Source: Verrucomicrobiia bacterium
GTDB lineage: Bacteria; Verrucomicrobiota; Verrucomicrobiia; Limisphaerales; JAEYXS01
DNA: 59,568 nt
Assembly (NCBI GenBank): GCA_036405135.1
Contig: DASWYF010000026.1
Location: forward strand, 1 to 59,568
Reading direction: 5' to 3'
This document shows, one piece after another, positions 44,454 through 53,404 of this stretch; position 1 is the stretch's first letter, and each line of letters opens with the position of its first letter. The translations under genes were made by a program, and so were the position numbers. The notes beneath the pieces are model-generated. The model was not told the DNA's origin, ran no database searches, and saw only the letters and a program-made list of their open reading frames with translations.

Positions 44454-45704
44454 ATGGAGTGGCCAAGAAAAGTTTTGATCGCATCGTTGTGCGTGAACGT
44501 GGGGCTGGGTGTCGCTTGGGCGGCGTTGTCTCAACGCAAGGAGACGCTCGCGTCCACTGCGGATCTGCCGGATGTTGCGAAGGAAAAGAGGATGGCACGC
44601 GCAATCATCTCTCCACCAGCCGGCCAGAAGACGACACCCGGTGCCACTGTGAAGCTCGATTTTGATTGGGTGACGGTGGAATCGGAGGATTTTAAAAAAT
44701 ATATCGCGAACCTGCGCGCGATCGGCTGCCCGGAGCTCACGATCCAGGACATCATCCTGGCGGAGCTGGATTATATCTACGAGCCGAAGATGAATGCGTT
44801 GAGGGGAGCGCATGTGCCGGTGCCGCCGCAGAAATTCTGGCGGGATAACGCCCCATCCCCCAATCCCCAGCGCGCGCCCAACGCCGATGCCGAGATCAAG
44901 CGCCTGTTCGAAGAGCGGAAGGCGCTGGTGAAAGAACTGCTGGGCAAGGAGGAAAAGCCGATGCGCTCGGCGAACAATTACTTCGAGGACAACCTGCAGA
45001 GCCGTCATGCGTTTCTTTCTCCGGAGAACTTGGAGAAGATGCATCAACTGGAGTCCAAGTATGAGAAGCTGGGCGGAGCAGCCAGCAAGGAAACGGGGTA
45101 TAAGAACGAGGAGGCGCGCCAGAAGATGCTGGCCGAGATGCGGACCTTTCTCACACCGCAGGAGATCTTCGAGTACGAGATCCGCACGTCGAATCTGTCC
45201 AAGCAGTTGCGGAACTCGTTAAAGACGGCGGGACTTTCGGAGCACGAGTTTCGTGCGGTGTTTGAAGCGAATTACGAGGCTTATCAACTGGGTGCGACCG
45301 GGAAGGCAGATCCCCAAGAGATGCAGGCAGCCAAGCAGAAAGCGGAGCTGGCTGTGAAGGAAACGCTGGGGGAGGAACGCTACACCGATCTGGAACGCAG
45401 CAAGGATTACAGTTACCGGCAGTTGATGGCGGCGAGCAGTTTTCTCGGTTACGACCGGGAGGCCGCCTTGCGCGTGTATGCGATGAAGGATGACACGGAG
45501 AAAGCCGCGCGGGTCCTGGCCCAAAATCAGAACCTCTCACCCGAACAGCGCCAAAAGGCCATGCAAGAGATGGTCGCGACGGCGGAAAGCAAGATACAAA
45601 CCGAACTCGGAGCATCTGGGGCAAAGTACTATCTCAAGTCAGGCGGTTCCTGGCTGAGAAACCTGAGTGCCCGCGCGCGCATTCCCCAACCAGCATCGCC
45701 ATGA
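44454..45704 (+). CDS. Paired paralog array, protein A3
   Basis: 416 residues. Good ribosome-site-like GGAGGAGAAAGG lies upstream of the ATG. Anchor: KVLIASLCVNVGLGVAWAAL. Block 1 FDWVTVESEDFKKYIANLRA with IGCPELTIQDIILAELDYIY; KFW; block 2 ELLGKEEKPMRS; block 3 FLTPQEIFEYEIRTSNLSKQ then EHEFRAVF; block 4 YSYRQLMAASSFLGYDREAA; block 5 LSPEQRQKAMQEM ending SGGSWLRNL. The gap before it is 116 bases. Stop overlaps the B3 start (45701-45704). Function unknown. Confidence 0.85.
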   Translation: MEWPRKVLIASLCVNVGLGVAWAALSQRKETLASTADLPDVAKEKRMARAIISPPAGQKTTPGATVKLDFDWVTVESEDFKKYIANLRAIGCPELTIQDIILAELDYIYEPKMNALRGAHVPVPPQKFWRDNAPSPNPQRAPNADAEIKRLFEERKALVKELLGKEEKPMRSANNYFEDNLQSRHAFLSPENLEKMHQLESKYEKLGGAASKETGYKNEEARQKMLAEMRTFLTPQEIFEYEIRTSNLSKQLRNSLKTAGLSEHEFRAVFEANYEAYQLGATGKADPQEMQAAKQKAELAVKETLGEERYTDLERSKDYSYRQLMAASSFLGYDREAALRVYAMKDDTEKAARVLAQNQNLSPEQRQKAMQEMVATAESKIQTELGASGAKYYLKSGGSWLRNLSARARIPQPASP

Positions 45705-47023
45705 ATATTTCCTCCGGCTTCATCCTCGTTTCGCTTGGACTGAACGCGGCGCTGGCCGCAGGCGTGGTCCATAAACTCAAGACGCCTGCCGTGATGACGG
45801 TACCGCCAGCGGCAGAAGCGCGGGCGGCGGGCGCTCCGGCCCCCGGAACTGCGACGACGGCCATTACTGCACCATCCGCACCAGTTGAGCCAAAGGAGAA
45901 ACCATTCCACTGGCGCATGCTGGAATCCGAAGATTACCGGCAGTATGTGGCGAATCTGCGGGCCATCAAATGTCCGGAGCAGACGATCCAGGATATCGTG
46001 TATGCGGATCTGGAACGGTTGCTGGCAAAGAAATTTCGCGCGTTGAACGCGAAGTACAAGATGAACCGTGACAACACGCACGGGGATTATTGGAAGTCGG
46101 ACGAAGAGTTTTTGCTGTCGAAGTATGAGCGGGATCGCGAAGGCCGCAAGGTGCATGATGAACGGCGGGAGTCGTTGATCGAATTGCTGGGGATGGATGC
46201 CGAGCAGCAGCGGCGCCAACGTCTGGGGCTGGCGGACTACGACAGCAACGTGTATCCGTTCATGAACACGCGGGAGACGGCGGCCATCCGTGATGTGTGG
46301 GCTGATTTCAAAGACAGGGAAACACAGGCACAGCAAAAGTACGGCGGTTACCACGGGCCTGAGGCGCGTGAGGAAATGCACCGGCTGGCATTGGAACGGG
46401 ACGAGGCGGCATCGAAAGCGCTGACGCCCCAGCAAAAGGAAGAGTGGATGCTGCGCGTGTCGCATGTGGCCAACCTCATGAGAAGTTCGATCGGGGCGTT
46501 CGAGCCGAGCGAACAGGAATTCCGGGCATTGTATAAAGTGGAGTATGACCAGTATCTGAAGATCGGCCCATACGCCTACATGGGCAGCATGGACCCGGAT
46601 GATGCAGCGGGGCTGGCACTCAAACAGGAGACGCAACAGGCGAAGGAAGCGGCGATCCGGCAATTGTTGGGAGAAGCAAGGTATCAGGAGTATGCGATGG
46701 TGCAGAGCCGGGATTTTCAGGACATGTACCGGTTCGCCCAGAGCAGCGGTCTGGGCAAGGAGGCGGCCACACAAGTGTATCAGATCAAGCAGGCGCTGGA
46801 CACGGAGCTGGCGCAATTGCGGTCAAACACGGCCTTGGACCCGTTGCAACGTAGTGAGGCGAGCAACGGCCTTTATACGAAAACAGCCGAATCGGTGAAG
46901 CAGGTGCTGGGAGAGACGGCGTATAAACGTTATGAGTCGAGTTACGGCGGATGGGTGCGGGGTAGCGTGACCTACGTCCGTTCCGCGAGTGGTGACATGG
47001 TGCCGGTGTTCAATCGCAAGTGA
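45701..47023 (+). CDS. Paired paralog array, protein B3
   Basis: 440 residues. Anchor: SSGFILVSLGLNAALAAGVV. Block 1 FHWRMLESEDYRQYVANLRA with IKCPEQTIQDIVYADLERLL; DYWK; block 2 ELLGMDAEQQRRQRLGLADY; block 3 LTPQQKEEWMLRVSHVANLM then EPSEQEFRALY; block 4 FQDMYRFAQSSGLGKEAATQ; block 5 is the most diverged (LDPLQRSEASNGL) and the protein has an extra tail after YGGWVRG. Last gene of the array; a hairpin between its stop and the convergent amidohydrolase gene (47027-47047) may end transcription. Function unknown. Confidence 0.85.
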   Translation: MNISSGFILVSLGLNAALAAGVVHKLKTPAVMTVPPAAEARAAGAPAPGTATTAITAPSAPVEPKEKPFHWRMLESEDYRQYVANLRAIKCPEQTIQDIVYADLERLLAKKFRALNAKYKMNRDNTHGDYWKSDEEFLLSKYERDREGRKVHDERRESLIELLGMDAEQQRRQRLGLADYDSNVYPFMNTRETAAIRDVWADFKDRETQAQQKYGGYHGPEAREEMHRLALERDEAASKALTPQQKEEWMLRVSHVANLMRSSIGAFEPSEQEFRALYKVEYDQYLKIGPYAYMGSMDPDDAAGLALKQETQQAKEAAIRQLLGEARYQEYAMVQSRDFQDMYRFAQSSGLGKEAATQVYQIKQALDTELAQLRSNTALDPLQRSEASNGLYTKTAESVKQVLGETAYKRYESSYGGWVRGSVTYVRSASGDMVPVFNRK

Positions 47024-47026
47024 TCA

Positions 47027-47047
47027 ACCGGCCTTAGAACGGCTGGT
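47027..47047. terminator. Hairpin between convergent genes
   Basis: ACCGGCC (47027-47033) pairs with GGCTGGT (47041-47047), one G-U, loop of 7, no T-run. It lies between the stop of B3 and the stop of the minus-strand amidohydrolase, so it could serve both. Confidence 0.3.
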
Positions 47048-48072
47048 CATACTTTGCGGAATACCTTCCACGCTTGCGTGAAGTGGCTGTCCTGAAAACC
47101 CAGCGCCCGCTTGATCTGGTAATCGCGCTCGATGACGTTCCGGATCGCCTGGCAACGTTTGAAATCCTCACGCTTCAGCTCACCGCGCAACCACAACCGG
47201 TGCCCGAAGATCGGCACCGGAAAATCGCTCCCGTGCAAGATGCGCTCCGCCAGCCCCGGCCGCAGGCACTTCGTCAGATGCGCGCACCGGTTCAACGTGG
47301 CGAGCGCACTGCTGTCTCCGTATAATGTCGGATACTTCTCCAGCATCTCGCAGAAGATGTGGAAATATTCCGGGTCACCGATGCCGCTCTTCGTTGCGCA
47401 ATGCGCCGCCACCACTTTCACTCCGCACTCGAGCGGCAAAGTCATCGTGCGCGGATCGGCAAAAGCCGCATTCACCACGGGCACCGTATGCTCGCCACCC
47501 GTGTGCGCCAGCAACGGCAAGCCCGCCTGCGCCATGCGTTCCCAGAACTTCGTGTAACGCTTGTCATTGCAGTTCACGTTGTGGCAGTTCGGCAGCAGTT
47601 TCAGCATCACGGCACCACCGGCCAGGCAACGCTCCAGTTCATCCAGGGCATCCGGTCGTGCCGGATGAATGGAGACGGCTGGTAAAAACTCCTCATGCTC
47701 GCGGGTCAACTTGAGCAGATACTCATTCGGCACGTAGAAGGAACCTGCCCCTTCGATCTTCCGTCCCTGATCGTCATACACCCAGTCTTGCGCCAGCAAC
47801 ACCAGCTTCTTCAGCGAGGACTCGCGCACCTGCTTCAGCAGGTGCTCCACATAGAGCCGGTCAAAATCCTCCGCCTGCAATTCCGTATGTCCCAGCCCGA
47901 TGTGGCCGAGCATGAAATTCGCCAACGGCTTGTGCCACCAGCCGCGTACGCGCAACCAGCAGCCGCTGCCTTGCCGGCCATTGCCGACGAGGTGCACGTG
48001 CATGTCTATGGGAAGGTCTCCGCTGGTCGCTTTCACTGGTAACCACGCTAAACCAGCATCAGGCCAAAACAA
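47047..48072 (-). CDS. Metal-dependent amidohydrolase (TIM-barrel)
   Basis: Up to 341 residues; the outermost start is a TTG, and GTG 48036 is also possible. ATG 48004 would remove the Asp before the conserved MHVHLVG, so the start lies upstream of it. The fold is that of the amidohydrolase_2 family: DMHVHLVG (metal-binding HxH), SIHPARPDALDELER, MLKLLPNCHNVNCND, LLAHTGGEHTVPV, VVAAHCATKSG, and LHGSDFPVP near residue 285 with the catalytic Asp. Such enzymes hydrolyse or decarboxylate cyclic or aromatic compounds; the substrate is unknown. Cytosolic. Convergent with the array. Confidence 0.85.
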   Translation of the reverse strand: MFWPDAGLAWLPVKATSGDLPIDMHVHLVGNGRQGSGCWLRVRGWWHKPLANFMLGHIGLGHTELQAEDFDRLYVEHLLKQVRESSLKKLVLLAQDWVYDDQGRKIEGAGSFYVPNEYLLKLTREHEEFLPAVSIHPARPDALDELERCLAGGAVMLKLLPNCHNVNCNDKRYTKFWERMAQAGLPLLAHTGGEHTVPVVNAAFADPRTMTLPLECGVKVVAAHCATKSGIGDPEYFHIFCEMLEKYPTLYGDSSALATLNRCAHLTKCLRPGLAERILHGSDFPVPIFGHRLWLRGELKREDFKRCQAIRNVIERDYQIKRALGFQDSHFTQAWKVFRKV

Positions 48073-48187
48073 ATTGAAATTGCGACTTATGTTTCCATTT
48101 GACCTGGATGCAGGTTAGCCCATTTTCTATCCCCATCACCGTGAGCAAACACCGCCAGCCCGGTCCTAGACAGGGAGCAACTCAGTC

Positions 48188-49567
48188 ATGAGCCAGTTGA
48201 AGAACATGATCCGTGGCGCGAAGCCCGAGGTGATAATCCTTGAGCAAGGGACGCTTATTCTCGGTCGTGAACCGGGGTGTGATTACCTCGTCCTGCATCC
48301 CTCGGTCTCCACGACCCATTGCGAGATACGCAAAGATCATGGACGCGTTTTCATCCGCGACTTGGGCAGCACGAACGGCACCTTCATCAACGACCAACCG
48401 GTTAAAGAGGCCGAATTGCAGCCAGATCAAATCATCCGCTTCGGTGAAACTGCCTGGCTGTTTCAAGGCACTTCGTTGCATGTGGATGCCTCTTCTGACG
48501 CCCCGGCCGGAGCATCCGTTCCTGCCCCTGCTGAAGCGCCTTGGCCGCTGGTGCCCAACCTCTCCATCAGCGTAGACCGCAAAGCCAAGGAGGCCGAAGC
48601 CGCCGCGCTCAAGGACCTGCCACCCGTTCAACGCCCCTGTTACAAGCACCCACGCGTGCCTGCCATCCTCATCTGCCAGAACTGCCGTTCTGAATTCTGC
48701 TATGAATGCGTGAATACGCGCCAGACTTCGAAAGGCAAACGCTACTACTGTCATCATTGCAACGGTCGTTGTGAAGACATCGGTGCATTTGAACGCAAAC
48801 AGGAGGAATTTGCCCTTTTGCGTGAACGGCGTCGCAATCTGTTTCTCTGCCTGGGTGACATATTCCTCTATCCGTTTCGCGGTTGGGGTCCCGTCATCTT
48901 GGGCAGCGGCACCGTCATGCTGGCTGCGCTCGTCATCTTGGGACATCTGCTCCGCTTCATGGGCCCATTGAGCATCATCACTACTTTCATGGGTGCGCTC
49001 GCCATCTTTGCCTACCTCGTCTCTTACATGCAGCAGGTCGTGCAGGCCTCCGCTAATGGCGATGAACAGATGCCAGACTGGCTGGACCTCTCTTCATGGT
49101 GGGATGACATCGGCATCCCCACTCTGCATCTCATCGGCACCATGCTCATCAGCTTCAGCCCCTTGCTGGCCTATCTGATCTTCACGCTCTTTTACTCATC
49201 ACCATGGATATGGATACCGCTGCTCATCTTGGGCCTGAGCTATTTTCCCATGGCCTATCTGGCTGTCTGCGTCTCGCGCAATCTCTGGACCGCCAATCCC
49301 ATCACCGTCTGGTATTCCATCTCCCGTGTGCCGCTGAACTACTACCTCGCCTGCATCATCTTTTGGGGCGCGTATTTTACAGGATTCACCATTGATGTTG
49401 TGTTGGAATTCATCCCCAGAACGTACTGGCTGCTCGCGGTGGCGATTCAGATATTGAGCATCCCCGTGACTCTCTATCTGTGGATCGTCGAAGCCCGTGT
49501 GCTGGGCCTCATCTACTACGGTAACTGGGACAAACTCGGCTGGTACGATGAGAAATATAGCAAGTAG
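48188..49567 (+). CDS. FHA domain / B-box zinc finger / polytopic membrane protein
   Basis: 459 residues. FHA domain at about 15-95: LILGREPGCDYLVLHPSVSTTHCEI and IRDLGSTNGTFINDQPV have the GR, SxxH and NG residues that bind phosphothreonine. A Pro/Ala-rich linker follows. Residues about 150-195 form a B-box-like zinc site: CYKHP, CQNC, FCYECV, YYCHHC supply Cys/His ligands. From about 225 to the C-terminus there are about seven membrane segments (VILGSGTVMLAALVILGHLL, IITTFMGALAIFAYLVSYM, and others), a Yip1/DUF4013-like arrangement. The architecture suggests a membrane protein that docks on Thr-phosphorylated partners; no Ser/Thr kinase is nearby. Function unknown. Confidence 0.88.
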   Translation: MSQLKNMIRGAKPEVIILEQGTLILGREPGCDYLVLHPSVSTTHCEIRKDHGRVFIRDLGSTNGTFINDQPVKEAELQPDQIIRFGETAWLFQGTSLHVDASSDAPAGASVPAPAEAPWPLVPNLSISVDRKAKEAEAAALKDLPPVQRPCYKHPRVPAILICQNCRSEFCYECVNTRQTSKGKRYYCHHCNGRCEDIGAFERKQEEFALLRERRRNLFLCLGDIFLYPFRGWGPVILGSGTVMLAALVILGHLLRFMGPLSIITTFMGALAIFAYLVSYMQQVVQASANGDEQMPDWLDLSSWWDDIGIPTLHLIGTMLISFSPLLAYLIFTLFYSSPWIWIPLLILGLSYFPMAYLAVCVSRNLWTANPITVWYSISRVPLNYYLACIIFWGAYFTGFTIDVVLEFIPRTYWLLAVAIQILSIPVTLYLWIVEARVLGLIYYGNWDKLGWYDEKYSK

Positions 49568-49718
49568 TTGGACCGGGCTCGATGGTAGTTTTTGATGAAG
49601 AAAACAGTCTCTGAAGGCCGCGTTTCAGGCCAAAAAAAGAGCGTGGAGAAAACGTAGCCTTACGTGGATTCCGTGCATGGCGGCCCCTGTGCACGCTCCC
49701 TACCGTAATGAGAGTTCC

Positions 49719-52649
49719 ATGAAAATTTTACTGACATCGCTCATCGCTGCTTGCGCCGTTCTTCAGGCAGAGGCCAATCCGATCCGCATCCTGCACATCG
49801 GCAAAGAAGGCGCTGATTCCGCCAAGCACGCGCACGTGCTCATGCGTGAACTGGGCCGCGACGCCATCTGGTTCGACTACGTGACGGATGAAAAAGCGGT
49901 CACGCCCGCGTATGTTGCGAAGTTCGATGCCGTCCTCTTTGATCCCGCGAGCACGGATTTCCCAGCGCTCAAGGATTACAAGAAAGTCATCGTCATCGAT
50001 TTCTCGGAGACGCCCGCGCGCTGGTCGAGCGAAGAGTTTCTCGGCGGCGTGCGCACGAAGGTGCTGAACACCGTGGGCGAGCAACGTCGCGCTGAGTGGG
50101 AGAAGTTTCTGAATCAGCGCGAGCCAGAGAAGCGCGAACCGAGCGCCACCATCGCAAATTACGAGAAGCGCTCCGAGCCGCTCACATTGCAGCATCCATT
50201 CTCGGTGAAGGGCAGCATCGAGCGCACGCAAGTGCCGGCGGATATGCGGTTGGAACTCTTTGCTGCGGAGCCAGACATCGCCAAGCCGATCTCGATGGCG
50301 TGGGATGAGCGCGGTCGCCTGTGGGTTTGTGAGACGCGCGATTACCCGCATGATGTTAAGCCGAGCGGTGAAGGCAACGACTCCATCAAGATCTGCGAAG
50401 ATACGAACGGTGATGGCAAAGCGGACAAGTTCACCATCTTCGCCGACAAGCTGAACATCCCCACCAGCATGGTCTTCGTGAATGGCGGCGTGATCGTTTC
50501 CCAGCCGCCACGCATGATTTTCCTGAAGGACACGGATGGTGATGACAAGGCGGATGTGCGCCAGGAAATCATGACCGGCTGGGGCATCGGTGACACGCAC
50601 GCGCAGGCGAACAATCTGCACTGGGGCTATGATAACTGGATCTACGGCTGCGTGGGTTACTCCGGTTACAACGGCAAGGTGAACGGGCAGGATGTGCGTT
50701 TTGCCCAAGGCACCTTCCGCTTCAAACGCGATGGCTCCGGCCTGGAATTTCTCCATCAGTTCTCGAACAACTCGTGGGGCCATAGCGCGAATGAATTCGG
50801 TGATCAATTCGGCGGCACGGCGAACAATGCCCCGATCTTCTTCGGTGGTATCCCGGCTAGCAGCGTGCCCAAGGGCGTGAAAGTGATGAGCGCCAAGCGC
50901 ATCAACGTAGAGGACAAGGTTCACACCATCACGCCGAACTTCCGCCAGGTGGATGTCTTCGGCGGATACACCGCTGCTGCTGGCAGTGCGTTCATTTACT
51001 CCGGCAACATGCCCGCTCGTGTGCAGGGCAAGGCGATGGTGTGCGAGCCCACGATGAAGACGATCTCGCTCATGGATGTGCAACCAGACGGCGCGGGTTA
51101 CGTGGCGAAGGATGGTTTCAATCTCGTCGCCAGCACGGACGAATGGATGTCACCGGTATTCGCGGAAGTGGGACCGGATGGTGCGGTGTGGTTCGCGGAT
51201 TGGCAGAACTACATCATCCAGCACAATCCCACGCCGAGCTATGAACGTGGCGGTTATGCGGCCAAGACGGGTGTGGGTGGCGCCCATGAGAACCCCTTGC
51301 GCGATCATGCACGTGGCCGCATCTATCGTGTCGTGTGGGACAAGGCCACGAAACCGGCCATCAAGAGCCTGAGCGGTGCGAACACGGAATTGCTCGTGAG
51401 TGCGTTGGGAAATGACAATCCCTTCTGGTGCCTCACCGCCCAACGCATGCTCGTGGAAGGCAAGCGCACAGATGCAGTTCCCGCTTTGAAACGCGCCGTG
51501 ACGAACAATCTCGTCCGCGCTTCGATCCATTCGCTGTGGACGTTGCAAGGACTCGGTCGACTCGATGACACCACGCATCAAGCCGCGTTGTTGCACAAAG
51601 ATGCCGCTGTCCGCCGCAATGCCACTCGGGCGCTAGGTAATGATGAGCGTGCGCAAAAACTGTTCTTCAGCGCAGGTGTGGTGAGTGATCCGAATCCCGT
51701 CACGAAGCTCGCTGCGTTCGTGAAACTGGCTGAGTTCTCCACCAGCAAGAGCATCCAGACCACGGTGGGAAGTCTGGCGAAGAACACGGGACTGCGCTCG
51801 GACGAATGGTTGAACGACGCTGTCCGTCTGCTTGCCAAGAAGCACAATGCGGAGATTCATCGCGAAGGCCCGAATCTGTTGCCGAATCCGGGTTTTGAAG
51901 AGATTGGGGCCGATGGTTTTCCGGTCGGCTGGAAGCGCCGGGATTATATGCGAGGCGATCGTGCGGGTGAGGCCGAGTGGGCGGTGGTGAAGGGTGAGGG
52001 CAATGTGCATAAGGGCGAATCCGCCGTGCGCATCATCGGCCGCAGCAAGAACAACAGCGCCGTCGATACGAGCTTCTATGCAGACGTGCCGCTGAAGACG
52101 AACACGCAGTATCGTCTCTCCGCTTACATCAAGACGCATGCACTGCGCGGCGGCAAGGTGAGCTTGAACGATCACCTGGGTCGCGCGGAGACGGACAAGA
52201 TCACTGCCCGTGAATCCGATTGGGTGGAGGTGGACACCATCTTCAACAGCAAAGAACGCACGCTCGCGAGCATCAACATCCTGTTCGTGGCCGCCGGTGG
52301 TGATGGTTACTTCGATGATGTGAAGCTCTCCGAATTGCTGCCTTTGGAGGAAGAATCCAAGGTGCTCGCGGGCGATGCCAAACGTGGCGATGAGATCTTC
52401 CACAAGCATGCGGCAGCGTGCATCCTGTGCCATTCCTTGAAAGGACAGGGCAGCACCGTGGGCCCGGCACTGGATGGCATCGCCTCCAAGAAAGATGCCG
52501 CCTACATCAAGCAAAGCCTGCTGGAGCCAAGCGCGGTGCTCGCACCGGGTTACGAACAATTAGAACTCTCTCCCATGCCGCCGATGGGCGACATATTCAA
52601 CGCGCAAGAACTGGCGGATATCCAAGCATACTTGCAGACGCTGAAGTGA
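49719..52649 (+). CDS. PVC-type membrane-bound dehydrogenase with C-terminal heme domain
   Basis: About 976 residues from ATG 49719 (MKILLTSLIAACAVLQAEA, signal peptide); the frame opens 42 bases earlier. Order: ThuA-like domain (about 20-145, IRILHIGKEGADSAKHAHVLMREL); a sorbosone/glucose-dehydrogenase-like propeller (about 170-550, starting VPADMRLELFAAEPDIAKPISMAWDERGRLWVCETRDYP, with GDGKADKFTIFAD Ca-loop-like repeats); HEAT-like helices (about 560-700); a carbohydrate-binding galactose-like domain starting NLLPNPGFEEIG (about 725-880); and a cytochrome c domain with CILCH (one heme). Periplasmic sugar oxidation feeding electrons to the heme is likely. Large proteins of this kind are signatures of PVC bacteria. 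Confidence 0.92.
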   Translation: MKILLTSLIAACAVLQAEANPIRILHIGKEGADSAKHAHVLMRELGRDAIWFDYVTDEKAVTPAYVAKFDAVLFDPASTDFPALKDYKKVIVIDFSETPARWSSEEFLGGVRTKVLNTVGEQRRAEWEKFLNQREPEKREPSATIANYEKRSEPLTLQHPFSVKGSIERTQVPADMRLELFAAEPDIAKPISMAWDERGRLWVCETRDYPHDVKPSGEGNDSIKICEDTNGDGKADKFTIFADKLNIPTSMVFVNGGVIVSQPPRMIFLKDTDGDDKADVRQEIMTGWGIGDTHAQANNLHWGYDNWIYGCVGYSGYNGKVNGQDVRFAQGTFRFKRDGSGLEFLHQFSNNSWGHSANEFGDQFGGTANNAPIFFGGIPASSVPKGVKVMSAKRINVEDKVHTITPNFRQVDVFGGYTAAAGSAFIYSGNMPARVQGKAMVCEPTMKTISLMDVQPDGAGYVAKDGFNLVASTDEWMSPVFAEVGPDGAVWFADWQNYIIQHNPTPSYERGGYAAKTGVGGAHENPLRDHARGRIYRVVWDKATKPAIKSLSGANTELLVSALGNDNPFWCLTAQRMLVEGKRTDAVPALKRAVTNNLVRASIHSLWTLQGLGRLDDTTHQAALLHKDAAVRRNATRALGNDERAQKLFFSAGVVSDPNPVTKLAAFVKLAEFSTSKSIQTTVGSLAKNTGLRSDEWLNDAVRLLAKKHNAEIHREGPNLLPNPGFEEIGADGFPVGWKRRDYMRGDRAGEAEWAVVKGEGNVHKGESAVRIIGRSKNNSAVDTSFYADVPLKTNTQYRLSAYIKTHALRGGKVSLNDHLGRAETDKITARESDWVEVDTIFNSKERTLASINILFVAAGGDGYFDDVKLSELLPLEEESKVLAGDAKRGDEIFHKHAAACILCHSLKGQGSTVGPALDGIASKKDAAYIKQSLLEPSAVLAPGYEQLELSPMPPMGDIFNAQELADIQAYLQTLK

Positions 52650-52878
52650 GCAGCGGAGCGTTTTTTGGAAGGTTGCGGTTTCAAATCCAACTATTCTACA
52701 ATGTGGAAACCGGCGAGGATTACTGGATATCCGGTCCGAAACGGAACGGCAGTGACCGGTTGTATGGCGGGGCGGGCGTGGAGATGATGAAGAGGTGCGG
52801 GTGGAGAATTGGGCGGAGATCCGAAGTCAGCCGGAGCGAAGGGATGAAAGGGTAACTTGATAAACAGACATTCTCCAA

Positions 52879-53298
52879 ATGAAGTGCGACGACCCTGAAC
52901 TACAGCGGTGGATTGATGAACCTGGTTTCAAGCATATCGAGCAGGACTTGGATCTGGTGCTGCCCGCCTGTCTGGATGTCCCCGAGTTGTGCGCTTTGTT
53001 GAAGTCACCTGATTTGCCCGAGGACAAGAAGGAATGGGTGATCATGGCACTGGTGGAGGTGGTGGAACATGAGGTCTTCAAAGAGGGAGGTGGCATTGAC
53101 GAAATCCTGCTCAACCCCATCTCGGAAGTGCTGCGCGAATATGCCGGGCTCTGCCGCAAGGTGATCCCCGATATTGGCTGCGGAAATGACTGGCTTTTAT
53201 ACCAGATCATCAGTGCTGACTTTCCCCATGGATTTACGACTTTGGAAGCTGCGCGGACGGCGGCGTTTGAAGGGTCTTTTCGGAAAGAAATTCGTTGA
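52879..53298 (+). CDS. Hypothetical acidic protein, 139 residues
   Basis: A soluble, acidic, helical protein: LDLVLPACLDVPELCALLK, DKKEWVIMALVEVVEHEVF and AGLCRKVIPDIGCGNDWLLYQI. No known domain or signal recognised; it resembles small immunity- or adaptor-type proteins in size and composition, but that is not evidence of function. It is followed by a terminator at 53405. Likely real because the frame is clean and well placed. Confidence 0.6.
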   Translation: MKCDDPELQRWIDEPGFKHIEQDLDLVLPACLDVPELCALLKSPDLPEDKKEWVIMALVEVVEHEVFKEGGGIDEILLNPISEVLREYAGLCRKVIPDIGCGNDWLLYQIISADFPHGFTTLEAARTAAFEGSFRKEIR

Positions 53299-53404
53299 GT
53301 TTGTTGGACTCCATGTACGGCTCTGCTATGGTGCATTTGCTCGACGCACTTGAGTTCTTGATAGTTCAGTCCGCAAGGACGGCTCCATCAGATCTCAAGA
53401 AACT

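Noticed and set aside
39082..47023. Possible CRISPR or short tandem repeat explanation for the repeated region
   Set aside because: The repetition is at the level of diverged whole genes, about 2.5 kb per cassette, with intact frames; there are no short direct repeats with spacers.
49728..51083. Minus-strand 451-codon frame
   Set aside because: Antisense to the PVC dehydrogenase gene; composition of a shadow frame.
52418..52855. Plus-strand 145-residue frame
   Set aside because: Overlaps the cytochrome c part of the dehydrogenase gene and changes to unrelated sequence; no motif.
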